From positions 4,156 to 68,155 of the forward strand of contig JAXDIE010000023.1 of NCBI GenBank assembly GCA_034664165.1: a stretch of DNA of 64,000 nucleotides, written 5' to 3'. This document shows positions 15,713 through 25,632 of the stretch, piece after piece. A program made the position numbers and the translations under genes. The stretch's first letter is position 1. Each line of letters begins with the position of its first letter. This DNA comes from JACCVG01 sp034664165 (GTDB taxonomy: Bacteria; Actinomycetota; Thermoleophilia; Solirubrobacterales; Thermoleophilaceae). The notes under the pieces were generated by a model, which had not been told where the DNA came from, searched no databases, and saw only the letters and a list, made by a program, of their open reading frames with translations.

Positions 15713-16315
15713 TCAGGCGGCGGCGTCGGCGGCCGCGCGGCGGTCGAAGAGCTCGCGCAGCCCGACGGCCAGGGCTCCGAACAGGATCAGATCGATGGCG
15801 AAGGCCAGCGGCCCGCGCCAGCCGAACCCGTAGTACAGCCCCGAGTGGATCGCAACCATCAAAAGCAGTGCGAGCACCAGGGCGTGTGAGCGGTGGCCGG
15901 TCAGATGCTCCCGCGCCGTGAACTCGAGCACGGCCAGAAGGCACACGGCCACGCCGGCGGTGGTCAGGACCACGCCGTTGGCGGGGCCGCGCAGGAGTCC
16001 GACCACGACGGCGATGGCTCCGCCTGCGATCACGACCTCGGTCAGCGGGAACGGGTCCCACGGCGCCGGGGCGCGGTTGGCGAGCAGGCGGCTCTTCTTG
16101 CGCGGCCCGCGTACCCGGTCCTGCTCGGCCGCGCCCTCGCGGTAGGCGGCCCTGGCCGCCGAGAGGAACTCGCGCCCCGCCTTGGGGGCGGCGCCGTCCC
16201 TGCCGGCAGCATCCTCCTCGGTCTGACCCTCATCGGCGAGGGGGCCGGGAGCCGCCTCCGACGTGTGGTCGCGACGGCGCTCGGTGCGGGAGCGCTTCTG
16301 GCGCCTGGTGGCCAT
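15713..16315 (-). CDS. Membrane protein with charged N-terminal tail
   Basis: 200 aa from ATG 16315. The first ~95 residues are hydrophilic and highly charged (MATRRQKRSRTERRRD onward). They are followed by four membrane segments between about 108 and 190 (VVIAGGAIAVVVGLL, GVVLTTAGVAVCLLAVL, HALVLALLLMVAIHSGLYYG, FAIDLILFGALAVGL). It resembles proteins with a cytosolic basic tail and a small membrane domain; no known family. It diverges from the second GAF-LuxR gene across a 98-bp region with a C-rich/G-rich element. Confidence 0.7.
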   Translation of the reverse strand: MATRRQKRSRTERRRDHTSEAAPGPLADEGQTEEDAAGRDGAAPKAGREFLSAARAAYREGAAEQDRVRGPRKKSRLLANRAPAPWDPFPLTEVVIAGGAIAVVVGLLRGPANGVVLTTAGVAVCLLAVLEFTAREHLTGHRSHALVLALLLMVAIHSGLYYGFGWRGPLAFAIDLILFGALAVGLRELFDRRAAADAAA

Positions 16316-16371
16316 CCATGCATCCTGCTGCCCAACCCGGACGTGCGCATCCCCCATCCGGATGGTTGCTA

Positions 16372-16391
16372 CCCCCCGTTTTGGGCGATAC
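16372..16391 (+). promoter_or_regulatory. C-rich/G-rich element with GATAC box
   Basis: CCCCCC-GTTTT-GGG followed by CGATAC, then CTCTCCCCC and a GGAGGAG ribosome site of the LuxR gene. Almost the same string (CCCCC-GTT-GGGG-TGATACTT-GCCCC) precedes the gene at 37891, so this looks like a shared promoter-operator. GATACT may act as the -10. Confidence 0.5.
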
Positions 16392-16413
16392 TCTCCCCCG
16401 GAGGAGAGAGAAG

Positions 16414-17592
16414 ATGGCGGACACCCGAGCACAGCCGAAGGGAACCGATCGCCAGACCGAACTGGTGGCGCTGGTGGTCGACACCGTCCGCCGGGCTGGC
16501 GAGCGGCTGGCAGAAGGGCCGGCGGTGGTGGGCGAAGGCGTCGACGCAGCCCGCGACGCCCTGGACGGAACGCTCGGCCAGCTGGCGGAGCGCCTGCGCG
16601 CACCGGGCGCCCAGCGCGGGGCAAAGCTCAGCGAGCTGACCGAGCTGGTGGTCGAATGCCATGCCCTGAAGGAGGCACTCGAACGCCAGGTCGGCGAGCG
16701 GCGCCTGGGCCTCCTCGGCGACGTGCGCCTGGCACTGAGCAGCCTGCGTGGCATCGAATCCCTGCCGGGCCTGCTCGACAAGGCCGCTCAGGTGCTGTGC
16801 ACGAACGTCGGCTTTGACAGGGTCTTCGTCTCGCGAGTGATCGACGCGACCCTTGTGGCCGAGAGCGTCTGGTTCCAGGGACACCCCGAGGATGCCAAGC
16901 AGCTGCTGGAGCTGTGGCGGGCACATCCGCCCGAGCTGACCCACGAGATCCTCGAGACGGAGCTGGTGCGCCGGCGCTCTGCCGCCGTGGTGCTCGACCC
17001 CGCAACGGACCCGCGGACCTTCAAGCCGCTGGTGAAGGCCACAGCGACCGGCTCCTACGTGGTCGCGCCAATCGCGCCGGAGGGCCGGGTGATCGGCTTC
17101 CTGCATGCGGACCACCACTATTCGGGCAGGGTTGTCGACACCCTCGACCGCGACGTCCTGTGGACCTTCGCCGAGGGGTTTGGCTACGCCATCGAGCGCG
17201 CGGTGATGCTCGAGCGGCTGCGTGCCCAGCGCACCCGGATCCGCCAGATGGTGGTGTCGATCGAGGCGCTCACATCGGACCTGGTGGCCGCCGACGTCGA
17301 GATGACCGTGCGCGCCCACGACTCCGCCGACATGGCGCACGCCGCGGCATCGATGTTCGTGGCGCCGGAGTCGAGGATCAAGGCGCTCCTCACTCCCCGC
17401 GAGCTCGAGGTGCTGGCGCTGATGGCCGAGGGCGCCACCAACGCGGCGATCGCCAACCGCCTGGTCATCTCCGAGGGCACGGTCAAGTCACACGTCAAGC
17501 ACATTCTCCGCAAGCTGCGCGCGGCCAACCGCGCCGAGGCGGTGTCGCGCTACATGCGCCTGACCCAGCCGCGGCCCGGCATTGCGGCTTGA
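16414..17592 (+). CDS. GAF-domain LuxR-type regulator (second)
   Basis: 392 aa. A helical N-terminal region (1-110) precedes a GAF-like domain (about 120-280, containing VAPIAPEGRVIGFLHAD), a linker helix (EGFGYAIERAVMLERL) and a LuxR HTH near 325-385 (LTPRELEVLALMAEGATNAAIA, then ISEGTVKSHVKHILRKLRAANR). Its recognition helix is nearly the same as in the regulators at 12203 and 44074, so the three may read related DNA sites. ATG 16414 follows GGAGGAGAG. It is the only one of the three transcribed alone, divergent from a membrane protein, and ends convergently next to the mce operon. Confidence 0.88.
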   Translation: MADTRAQPKGTDRQTELVALVVDTVRRAGERLAEGPAVVGEGVDAARDALDGTLGQLAERLRAPGAQRGAKLSELTELVVECHALKEALERQVGERRLGLLGDVRLALSSLRGIESLPGLLDKAAQVLCTNVGFDRVFVSRVIDATLVAESVWFQGHPEDAKQLLELWRAHPPELTHEILETELVRRRSAAVVLDPATDPRTFKPLVKATATGSYVVAPIAPEGRVIGFLHADHHYSGRVVDTLDRDVLWTFAEGFGYAIERAVMLERLRAQRTRIRQMVVSIEALTSDLVAADVEMTVRAHDSADMAHAAASMFVAPESRIKALLTPRELEVLALMAEGATNAAIANRLVISEGTVKSHVKHILRKLRAANRAEAVSRYMRLTQPRPGIAA

Positions 17593-17593
17593 G

Positions 17594-19255
17594 CTAGCGG
17601 CGGATCGGCGGGGCGTCCGGGCTGACCGCCGCGCCCGCATCCCAGGCGCGCGGGCGCCCGCCCGGCCAGTAGCCGAGAGTGAGCACGGACATGCTGCCGA
17701 GCCACGCCAGGGCCAGGGCGGCCCCGATCTCGGGGAAGAGCGCCAGGACGCCTGCGCCCACGCCCAGCGTGCCGAGGAATCGGTCCGAGAGCCCCGTCTG
17801 CATCGTCTCGTAGGCCAGCCAGGCAAGCCAGATGCCGAACAGGACCCGGCTCACGACCTCCTCCAGGACGTAGTTGATCCTCAGCAGGCTCGACCCGTCC
17901 CTTATCTGGAGCGCGACCGGCCAGGTCTGATGGGGCGCCGCCAGGAACTGGTGCACCACGTCGGCCAATGCGAAGTAGCCGATCAGCCCTGCCAGGGGCA
18001 GCAGAAGCGGCGCGATCACGCAGAGCGCCCGCAGGACCCCCGAGACAGGCCTGCGGCGCCGGATGGCAGCCCACAGGAACAGGCCCAGCGGGATCACCGC
18101 CATGTAGCCGATCAGCTTGGCGATGCTTCCCAGGAGAAACTCGCCCGAGCCGAAAGCCCGGAACTGATCCGGGAGCTGCGACACCCCGGGCTCGCGCACG
18201 CTGACGATCTCGGCCACATCGGGCGCGCCGGGACCCAGGGCAGACTGCGTGGTCCCAGACCCCCGTGCCAGGTCAATCGAGATGTTCTTGCCACTGGGGG
18301 TGACGACCCTCGCGGCCGTGGCGTTGGCGCTCACGTCGAACCCGTAGGCGTCCTCCTGGTCGAGATCATCGGTCGCGGGGCCTGTGGCCGATCCGAGCCT
18401 GCGGGCTTCACCGGTGCCCGGGTCGACCGCGTAGACGGTCGCCGCTGCCCTTGACCCGCCGCCGGACACCGCCAGCGCGATCACGTCGCCGTCGGGAGCT
18501 GCTTCGATGGCCCGCACGGCCTCTCCCGGCCCCAGCCCGGTGATCGCCACCGGGGAATCAGGCAGGACGGAGCCGTCGGCGACCTTGACGAAGTTCAGCT
18601 GATCGTCCCCGCTGGCGATCGCCGCTACGCCGTTGTCCTCGAGCTCGGCGGTCTCATCCGTGGCGCCCGGCGGCTTGACGGCCAGCGCGAGGCCGTGAAC
18701 GTCACTTTCGACATCGATGTCGTGAGGAGCGCCGACGTTGCCGGTCGCGAGATCGACAGCCTGGATCTGGGGCCCATCCGGGCCGGACGTGAGCACCCGG
18801 GCGGTCCTGGAGTCGAACGCAGCGGCATCGAGGCCCACCACCGGACCCAGCTCCCTGCCCAGTGGCGTGTAGTCCTCCACCAACCCCTGGTCCGGGCTCG
18901 GCCGTCCGTTGAAGCCCCCGACCCGGACGAGGGTGCCCCCCTTCTGGTCGATCCCGATCAGCGTCCGCTCCGTGCCGGGCGCCAGAGGCTGGCCCTTGTC
19001 GGGGCGCGGGGTCAGCGGTCCGGCGGCGGCACCGAAGATCAACGGGCCGAACACGCCGAAGATCGCGAAAAGCAGGCCGAGCGCGCCCACGATCCGCCCC
19101 ACCCGGCGCTCGCGATCGATCTCATCGCCGGTCATCTGCAGCGCGGGGCCCTCGCCACGGTCGGGCGCCTCCGGGATCACTGGCTGGCGCTCGGCAGGCG
19201 GCTTGGGATTGCGCGGCTTCTTGCCGCCTGCCTTCTTGCGGCTCTTGCGGCTCAC
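17594..19255 (-). CDS. Membrane-anchored protein with propeller-like exterior domain, end of the mce operon
   Basis: 553 aa. A basic cytosolic head (MSRKSRKKAGGKKPRNPKPP) leads to a membrane segment near residues 52-75. A Gly/Asp-rich region of about 300 residues follows, with repeated short strands (for example AVDLATGNVGAPHDID, VYAVDPGTGEARRLG) resembling a beta-propeller outside the membrane. Five further membrane segments lie after about residue 385. I recognise no named family. Its GTG/ATG-type start overlaps the MMPL gene stop by 4 bp, so it is the last cistron of the yrbE-mce-MMPL operon. It may assist substrate capture or assembly (inference). Confidence 0.72.
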   Translation of the reverse strand: MSRKSRKKAGGKKPRNPKPPAERQPVIPEAPDRGEGPALQMTGDEIDRERRVGRIVGALGLLFAIFGVFGPLIFGAAAGPLTPRPDKGQPLAPGTERTLIGIDQKGGTLVRVGGFNGRPSPDQGLVEDYTPLGRELGPVVGLDAAAFDSRTARVLTSGPDGPQIQAVDLATGNVGAPHDIDVESDVHGLALAVKPPGATDETAELEDNGVAAIASGDDQLNFVKVADGSVLPDSPVAITGLGPGEAVRAIEAAPDGDVIALAVSGGGSRAAATVYAVDPGTGEARRLGSATGPATDDLDQEDAYGFDVSANATAARVVTPSGKNISIDLARGSGTTQSALGPGAPDVAEIVSVREPGVSQLPDQFRAFGSGEFLLGSIAKLIGYMAVIPLGLFLWAAIRRRRPVSGVLRALCVIAPLLLPLAGLIGYFALADVVHQFLAAPHQTWPVALQIRDGSSLLRINYVLEEVVSRVLFGIWLAWLAYETMQTGLSDRFLGTLGVGAGVLALFPEIGAALALAWLGSMSVLTLGYWPGGRPRAWDAGAAVSPDAPPIRR

Positions 19256-21633
19256 CTGTCAAACCTCCGCGCCAGCAGCGGCACCACCAGCACCGCCGCC
19301 ATCAGGCACAGTGCGAGCTCGAGCGCCACGAGCACGCCGAACTGACTGAGGACCTCCAGCCGGCTGACCACCAGCACCAGGAAGCCCAGGGCGACGGTCC
19401 CGGCGGATACGGCCACCGCCGTGCCCACGCGCTCGAAGGTCTCGGTGTAGGCGGCGTCCGGCGAACGCCCGGCCGCGCGGGCCTCGTGGTAGCGGGCTTC
19501 GAGCAACAGCCCGAACTCGACTCCCACCGCAAGCACGAGCGGCTCGAGGCCGACGCTGAGCGGTGACAGACGGAGCCCGAGCACGAGAATCACGAGCGAG
19601 GATATCCCAGCTGCCAGCACGGCCGGGATCAGCGGGAGCAGAGCACGCCTGAAGTCGCGACGGACGGCCATGAGCACCGCGAGGACCGCCGCGAATGCGA
19701 TGAGCAGAAGCCAGGGCCGCTCACCCTGGAGCTCGCGGACGCCATCGGCCGCCACGGCCACGAGCCCGGCGGGGGTGGCGGTGATGCCTGGTGGGGCGGT
19801 GGCCAGAACGCGTTCGATGCCGGTGAGGAGCTTGGCCTGCTCGGAGACCGGGAGAAGCGGCACCCCGTAGCTCAGCTCCCCGCGGGTGTGGTCATCGCTG
19901 AGCACGCTCGAGATGAAGTAGGCGGGGATGATCTTGAGCAGGTTGTCCACCTGATCCTGCGTGAGCGAGCCGACCTGGCCGGTCAGCAACAGCTCGGCCA
20001 GGCTCGGGCCGGGACGGACGCCTTGACGCAGGGCGGGGACCTTCTTCTGGACCTCGGCCATCCAGTCCAGCACGGCCGGGGATGTCACGTCCTTGCCCGT
20101 GACGGCAACGCGTAGCTGGCCGCTGGTGCCGAGCTCCTTCTGAAGCGCCTCGACCTGCTTGAGCTCGGGCAGGCCGGCAGGCGCCAGAGCGGCAAGATCC
20201 GACTGCACCTGCGTCTGGGCGCCCAGGATGATCCCTGCGACCGCGGCCACCGCCAACACCGCCAGCACGGCGCGGCGGCCGAACACCCTGATCAGCCCCG
20301 CGGGCAGCCGCAGCACCGGCGGCCTGACGCCGGCTCCACTGCCCGCGGCAAGCAGGACAGGGCCGAAGCCCATGACCACCGCCAGGCTCGCCAGCACCCC
20401 CACGGCGAGCATCTCGCCCAGGCGGTCGACCAGCGGGATGGGCCCCAGGGTCAGGACTGTGAAGCCGACCGCCATCGCCAGGGCCGCCACGCTCAGCACG
20501 GGCCCCACCGCTCGCGCGGCCTGCAGCGCTGCCTCATCCGGGGGCACGCCCTCCGACCGCAGGGCGCTGAAGCGCACCTGGAGCTGAACCGCGAAGTCGA
20601 CCGCCAGCCCGAGGACCACCGGCAGGCCCGCGACCGTGGCAGGGGTCAGTCCCAACCCAAGCGGCGCGGCCAATCCCGCCGTGAGCAGCACCGCGCCGGC
20701 CGCCAGCAGGAGGGCGCGCAGCGCGTTGCGGCTGCGGAGAGCCAGGAGCAACGCCAGTGCCATGGCCACCAGAACGATCGGCGCCAGCCGGATCAGCTCT
20801 GCGCTGACCTCGGCGCTGACCGCCGCGGCCACGAGCGGGGCTCCGGCCACGGTCAAGGAGATGTCCTGGACGCTGGCCGAGCCCGCAAGCCGCTGGATCT
20901 GGCCCCCGAGCGCCCTCAGCCGGGCGTCGCTCAGCCCCGCGTCCGGGCGGACCAGGACCAACGCATGCTGGGCATCGGGGAAGAGGAAGTTGAAGCGCTC
21001 CTTGGGCGTTGTCGACGGACCGAACACCAGGGCACGCACGAAGTTGGTGTTCGACAGCGACGGCAGCCCCACGTACCCGAACCGAACGAGCAGCTGCTGG
21101 AACTGGTCCTTCACGGGGCCGAGCGCCTTGAGGCGTGCCTGCTCGGATGCCGCCTGGGCGTCCGCCGGCGTGGCGCCCGCGGCTTCCGCCCGGGCCTGGG
21201 CAGCGTCCGCGGCCCGGGCTGCACGGGTCGCGACCGGGCCGAGCTCGTCGCGCACCACGTTCTCGAGCTGGATCACCGTCTGGTTGATGAAGGTGCCCGG
21301 TCCGTAGACGACCTTGACTCCCGGGAGGGTTGCCACCTTGCCCTCCAGCTGAAGGAGTCCCACCAGGTTCCCGGGGGCCAGGATCTGCGTGGCCAGGTCG
21401 CCCTTCGCGGCGATCACGATCGGCTCGGCGCCGAACTGTGCTTCCTGCGCGCGAGTGGCCGACCCGATCGGCGAGCTGGGACTGGCGAGCAGCTCGGCCG
21501 GCGGGGATGGGCGCAGCTGGGACGCCGAGAGGCCGGCGAGCACGGCCAGTACCACGGCCACCACGAGCGCGCCACGAGGGCGAGCCACGGCGCGGCCGAT
21601 CAACCGGTAGGCGAACGCACCGGCGCGCTCCAC
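19252..21633 (-). CDS. MMPL/RND-family transporter
   Basis: 793 aa. One membrane helix near the N-terminus (ALVVAVVLAVLAGLSA) is followed by a large exterior loop, five to six helices (about 275-440), a second loop and a final helix block, the RND/MMPL duplication. The AVDFAVQLQVRF and AVGVEFGLLLEARYH segments are the paired conserved helix-4-like elements with acidic residues that typically relay protons. Such proteins move lipids or hydrophobic compounds across the inner membrane. Placement between mceF-like and the propeller protein, with overlaps, suggests it works with the Mce machine, which is unusual. It starts at ATG 21633, 8 bp after the mce gene. Confidence 0.88.
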   Translation of the reverse strand: MERAGAFAYRLIGRAVARPRGALVVAVVLAVLAGLSASQLRPSPPAELLASPSSPIGSATRAQEAQFGAEPIVIAAKGDLATQILAPGNLVGLLQLEGKVATLPGVKVVYGPGTFINQTVIQLENVVRDELGPVATRAARAADAAQARAEAAGATPADAQAASEQARLKALGPVKDQFQQLLVRFGYVGLPSLSNTNFVRALVFGPSTTPKERFNFLFPDAQHALVLVRPDAGLSDARLRALGGQIQRLAGSASVQDISLTVAGAPLVAAAVSAEVSAELIRLAPIVLVAMALALLLALRSRNALRALLLAAGAVLLTAGLAAPLGLGLTPATVAGLPVVLGLAVDFAVQLQVRFSALRSEGVPPDEAALQAARAVGPVLSVAALAMAVGFTVLTLGPIPLVDRLGEMLAVGVLASLAVVMGFGPVLLAAGSGAGVRPPVLRLPAGLIRVFGRRAVLAVLAVAAVAGIILGAQTQVQSDLAALAPAGLPELKQVEALQKELGTSGQLRVAVTGKDVTSPAVLDWMAEVQKKVPALRQGVRPGPSLAELLLTGQVGSLTQDQVDNLLKIIPAYFISSVLSDDHTRGELSYGVPLLPVSEQAKLLTGIERVLATAPPGITATPAGLVAVAADGVRELQGERPWLLLIAFAAVLAVLMAVRRDFRRALLPLIPAVLAAGISSLVILVLGLRLSPLSVGLEPLVLAVGVEFGLLLEARYHEARAAGRSPDAAYTETFERVGTAVAVSAGTVALGFLVLVVSRLEVLSQFGVLVALELALCLMAAVLVVPLLARRFDR

Positions 21634-21641
21634 GGCGTTAC

Positions 21642-22979
21642 TCAGGGCAGTGCCGGGACTTCTTGGAAGTTCTGCTTGGTCGACGGGTTGTCGATGCTGC
21701 CCGGCTCCGGGTAGGAGTTGTGCTCCTGCTTGGTGGTCAGCTTGGACACCAGGCCAACATCAACCAGCGCGTTGTAGGCGTCGATGATCTCCTGCTTGCT
21801 CGACAGGAAGTCAGGGCCGGGCGGGGCGGCAACTGCGTGCACGCGGCCAAGCTGGCCCAGCGCGTCCTTGTAGTCGTTGATCGAGCCGGTGTTGGCGAAG
21901 AAGGCGCCGAACTCCTGGTCGTAATCCTTGAGGTAGGCCACGGCGGGGATCGCCTGGCGGAGAAGCGCGTCAAGTGAGCCGATGGCCGGGTCGAGGTCCT
22001 GGGTGAATGGCCGCAGGGCGGCGAACATCGGGTTGGCCTCGTTGATGAAATGCGGAAGCTCGTCGAAGATCTGGTTGGCGTCGTGCGCCGCTGGCTTGAG
22101 ATCCCGGATGGCCGGCGAGAGGTCGGTCGAAGCAACGCGAAGGTCATGGATGACAGGCGTTGCGTTGTCGGAGAGGTTCCCGAGCTTGCCGAGCGTGGTC
22201 CTTGCCGTGCGCAAGGTCGGCGGCAACTCCTGGAAGGTGGAGGCCAGCTGATCGTTCTCGGCCGACGCCGCCTCCGCGGCGTTCTTGGCCTGGACCGCGA
22301 GGGTCCTGACCTGCGCGGTGCGATCCGCGAACGCCTGGAAGGTGCTGGCGGTGTCGTCGATTGCGTGGGCCAGCTGGTCACGCTGGCCGCGGAAGACCTG
22401 CATCAGGCGGCCGCCGTCCGCAACGGTCGGCTCCATCGCGGCGAAGAGCTGGTTGAGGTCCTCGCCGTGGCCGTTGAAGGCCGTGCCGAGGCTCTGGAGG
22501 TCCTGGGTCACGTGACGGCGGGTGGGCGCGTGGAAGGTCGAGAGGATCTCCTCCAGCGCGGTGACCTCCTGGGCGTGGCTGGCCATGAGGGTGCCGTTGT
22601 CGGGCACGGCTCCCGCCTTGGGCGTGCCGGGGTCGAGATCGATGTAGGTCTCGCCGACCAGCGTCTTGATCCGGGGAGCCACGGTGGCGTCCTTGTAGAT
22701 AGGCGCGACGCTGCCGTCCTCGAGCTCGAAGGTCACGAGCCCGGCCCCGCTGGGGGTCTGCCCGCGCCGGGTGACGCGGCCGACCTTGACGCCGCCGATG
22801 CGGACGTCGGAGTTCTCCACCAGGTTGAGCGGCTCGGGCAGGACCACGCTGACGTGGTACGGCTCGCTGAGGCGGAAGCGACCGCCCGCCTGCGTGTAGA
22901 GGAAGGCGAAGATCGCCAGGCACACGGCCGAGAACAGAACGATCACGCCCACCTTCATCTTTGCGTTCTCGGCCCTCAC
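21642..22979 (-). CDS. MCE-family protein, sixth of the operon
   Basis: 445 aa. One N-terminal membrane anchor (GVIVLFSAVCLAIFAFLYT) is followed by an MCE/MlaD domain (about residues 35-125, VRIGGVKVGRVTRRG and IYKDATVAPRIKTLVGETYIDLDPG) and a long helical region, the typical Mce architecture. Mce proteins assemble as a hexameric tube or needle that carries lipids between outer layer and inner membrane. GTG 22979 overlaps the preceding stop (GTGA) and is preferred to a longer reading. It is last of six consecutive mce genes. Confidence 0.9.
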   Translation of the reverse strand: MRAENAKMKVGVIVLFSAVCLAIFAFLYTQAGGRFRLSEPYHVSVVLPEPLNLVENSDVRIGGVKVGRVTRRGQTPSGAGLVTFELEDGSVAPIYKDATVAPRIKTLVGETYIDLDPGTPKAGAVPDNGTLMASHAQEVTALEEILSTFHAPTRRHVTQDLQSLGTAFNGHGEDLNQLFAAMEPTVADGGRLMQVFRGQRDQLAHAIDDTASTFQAFADRTAQVRTLAVQAKNAAEAASAENDQLASTFQELPPTLRTARTTLGKLGNLSDNATPVIHDLRVASTDLSPAIRDLKPAAHDANQIFDELPHFINEANPMFAALRPFTQDLDPAIGSLDALLRQAIPAVAYLKDYDQEFGAFFANTGSINDYKDALGQLGRVHAVAAPPGPDFLSSKQEIIDAYNALVDVGLVSKLTTKQEHNSYPEPGSIDNPSTKQNFQEVPALP

Positions 22980-24241
22980 TTGCCGTCCTCCCCCTGTGCG
23001 TAGCACGGCGTCACGTGCTTGAGGCCCGGGTCCGCGATCGACTCGAAGCCCGTGCTCCCCTGTGTGAGCGCGCCGCGCGGGATGGCGCCGTACGCATCGC
23101 TGAACTTGAGCACCGAGAGCGTGTCCTGGAAGAACTTGCTGAGCGAGGTGTCGAGGCACGGCATGGCCGTCTGCGTGATCCCGTCGAAGCGCGGGGCCTG
23201 CGGACGCAGCTGGGTGAAGGCCGACTCGAGCGAGTCGGTCGTCGGCTTCAGCTCCTGGGAGAGCGGCTGGAGCTGGTTGAAGGCGGGCTGCAGGTCGCGG
23301 AGCGCCGGCGTGGCGTCATCCGAGAACTGCTTGAGGCCGTTCAGCCCGTTGTCAAGCTCGTGAGCGGCCGGCACCAGCTGGCGCAGGGCCGGATCCATCT
23401 CGTCCTCCGCCGCGCGGAGGCTCGTGAAGGAATCCCGCAGGGCGGTCATGGTCGGCGGGAACTGACGGACCGTCTCCGACAGCGGCGAGCTGGCCGAGGA
23501 AAGGGATGTCAGGGTCGAGTTGCCTGCCGTGATCAGCGTGTTCAGCTGGGCGTCGCGCTCCGCAAGCAGGTCGGCCACGTTGCCGAAGTTGGTGATCACG
23601 CGCTTGAGCTCGGTCTGACGATCCGCCATGACCGTTGTCACGTCCTGCGCCGCGTGGAGGAAGGGCGCGACCTCGGCGAAGGCCGCCTTGAGGTCTTGGC
23701 CGTTGCCCGCCAGCCCCGTCGCAAGCTCGTGCAGCAGCGTATTGAGGTGTGTACGCGTGTCCTCATCGAAGGTGTCGAGAACCCGGGAGATGTCGACCGG
23801 CGTCTCGGTCTGCTTCGAGGAGATGACCTGGGACGAGCCGGACGGGATGGCGCCGGCAGCGGGCGTGCCGCGATCGACCACAGTCACATACATGTCCTGC
23901 AGAGGGGTCTGGGGCCGGATGCGCAGCTGGGCATCCTTGTAGAGCGGGCCGTACCGGGGCACGAGCGAAAGGGTCGCGACGCCCTCGCCGTCGACCGTCC
24001 GAAGCGCCTGGACGAAGCCGACCTTGACGCCGGCTATGCGAACCGGGTGCTGCCCTGCGAAGACGCCCTTGACGGAGTCGAATGCAACGTTGACGGTGTA
24101 GCGCTTCTCGAAGGGCTTCAGGAACGTCAGGTTGTTGAAGATCAGGACCAGGGTGATGATGGCCGCCATCAGAGCGAACACCAGCCACAGGAAGGGATTG
24201 CGCGCGCGCTCGACTTCCAGCTTCAGACGGGCGGTGTTCAC
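22976..24241 (-). CDS. MCE-family protein, fifth of the operon
   Basis: 421 aa, membrane anchor at about residues 16-38 (FLWLVFALMAAIITLVLIF), MCE domain about 45-130 (VRIAGVKVGFVQALR, PLYKDAQLRIRPQTPLQDMYV), then helical repeats to the end. A Cys-containing tail (HVTPCYAQGEDGK) and an internal Cys (MPCLDTS) could form a disulfide outside the membrane. No lipobox is visible, unlike the MceE lipoproteins of mycobacteria. GTG start overlaps the previous stop by 4 bp. Confidence 0.9.
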   Translation of the reverse strand: MNTARLKLEVERARNPFLWLVFALMAAIITLVLIFNNLTFLKPFEKRYTVNVAFDSVKGVFAGQHPVRIAGVKVGFVQALRTVDGEGVATLSLVPRYGPLYKDAQLRIRPQTPLQDMYVTVVDRGTPAAGAIPSGSSQVISSKQTETPVDISRVLDTFDEDTRTHLNTLLHELATGLAGNGQDLKAAFAEVAPFLHAAQDVTTVMADRQTELKRVITNFGNVADLLAERDAQLNTLITAGNSTLTSLSSASSPLSETVRQFPPTMTALRDSFTSLRAAEDEMDPALRQLVPAAHELDNGLNGLKQFSDDATPALRDLQPAFNQLQPLSQELKPTTDSLESAFTQLRPQAPRFDGITQTAMPCLDTSLSKFFQDTLSVLKFSDAYGAIPRGALTQGSTGFESIADPGLKHVTPCYAQGEDGK

Positions 24242-25632
24242 TTGTCATCAACTCCGATCGAAGCGCCTGCGGAGCTGGTTCCGGCCTGGGCCGTGGATGG
24301 GGCACCGAGCGTCTGGTTGAACACACTGAAGAGGCGGTCGCACTTGATCTTGTCGTCCGCGGTCGGGTCCACCAGGAAGGTGTTGCAGGGCGAGCCGCCG
24401 CCGACGAGGTCCTCGCCGAGGCCGAGGGTGAAGTTGGCGGAGTGCGCGACTTCGTTGAAGTGCGCGCCCAGCGAGCCGACCGCGGAGAAGAACGGTCCGA
24501 TGGCCTCGTAGTCCTTGAGGCCTGTGTCGGCGTCGTACTGCTGGAGGTGGGGCAGGATGCTCTCGTTGGTGCGGTCCACTGTGGGCTGCAGGCGGTTCAT
24601 GAGCGGCGTGCCATCGTCGGCCGCAGCCGCCAGCTGGCGCACGGCCGGGTCGAGGTCGTCGAAGGTCTTGTCCGCGCGCTCGAGCATCGGGTCGAGCTCG
24701 TTGAAGGTGTTCTGTGCCTCCCTGGAGGCCTCGTCGAGCCTGCGCGCACCCGGACGGAGGTCGCGGGCCAGCGGATCGAGGTCGTCGAGCGTGCCGCGCA
24801 GCCGCGTCATGGTGACCTGGACCGAGTCCATGGTCTCGGGGCCATCCTGCACGGCCTGCGAGAGGGCCGCGCCCTGGGATCCGACTGCCTGGAACGTGGT
24901 CGCGCCGTTGTCGAGAAGCCCTGCGAGGTCTGTCTCGTTGCGGCCGAGTGCACGCATGGCCGAGCCGGTCTTCGTCACGAGCCTGCCGAGGTCACCCTGA
25001 CTCTGGCCCTGAAGGGCGTCGAGGCCCGGAGCGATCTCCTGGGAGGCGGGGCCGAGCGCGTCGAAGGTCTGATGGGCGGCGCGTCCGGCGAAGGCGGTGC
25101 CGGCCTCCTTGATGAAGCCACGCATACCCGCGCGCCCGTACTCGTCGAGGGGCTGCAGTGCCTGGTCGACGTCGGTCGCGTAGCGCGTGCGGGTCTCGGG
25201 AATGATCTTGCCATCGGCCAGTGCGGGCGCGCTGGCAGATCCGGGCATGAGGTCCATCTCGAAGAAGAAGCCGAGCAGCGTCCGTCCGTAGACCGTGGCA
25301 CGCGCGTCGTCCTTCATCTGGATCGTCGGGTCGGTGATCCGGAAGCTCACGAGAGCGCCATCACCGTCCGGCTGGCGCTCGACCTTCTCGACGCGCCCGA
25401 CCTCGACACCGCCGACGCGCACCTGCGTGGTGCCCGGGCGCAGGTAGTCCGCGCGGCTGAATGCAGCGGTGTAGACCTTGCCGCCCTTCGGGATGAACGG
25501 GATCGATGCAGAGAACATCGCGTAGAGCACGAGGGCCAGGATCCCGAGCGAGATCGCCCCATTACGGACCCGGTTGGGCCGGTGCTGCCCGGGGACGAGC
25601 TCGAAGCGCTTGAAGAAGCCACCGTCAGCCAT
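24238..25632 (-). CDS. MCE-family protein, fourth of the operon
   Basis: 464 aa. N-terminal anchor near residues 23-45 (NGAISLGILALVLYAMFSASIPFI), MCE domain about 50-135 (VRVGGVEVGRVEKVERQPDG, DARATVYGRTLLGFFFEMDLMPG), then an extended helical channel-forming region. Two Cys near the C-terminus (GSPCNTFLVD and KCDRLFS) may pair. Its ATG shares one base with the stop of the upstream mce gene (TGATG), indicating coupled translation. Confidence 0.9.
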   Translation of the reverse strand: MADGGFFKRFELVPGQHRPNRVRNGAISLGILALVLYAMFSASIPFIPKGGKVYTAAFSRADYLRPGTTQVRVGGVEVGRVEKVERQPDGDGALVSFRITDPTIQMKDDARATVYGRTLLGFFFEMDLMPGSASAPALADGKIIPETRTRYATDVDQALQPLDEYGRAGMRGFIKEAGTAFAGRAAHQTFDALGPASQEIAPGLDALQGQSQGDLGRLVTKTGSAMRALGRNETDLAGLLDNGATTFQAVGSQGAALSQAVQDGPETMDSVQVTMTRLRGTLDDLDPLARDLRPGARRLDEASREAQNTFNELDPMLERADKTFDDLDPAVRQLAAAADDGTPLMNRLQPTVDRTNESILPHLQQYDADTGLKDYEAIGPFFSAVGSLGAHFNEVAHSANFTLGLGEDLVGGGSPCNTFLVDPTADDKIKCDRLFSVFNQTLGAPSTAQAGTSSAGASIGVDDK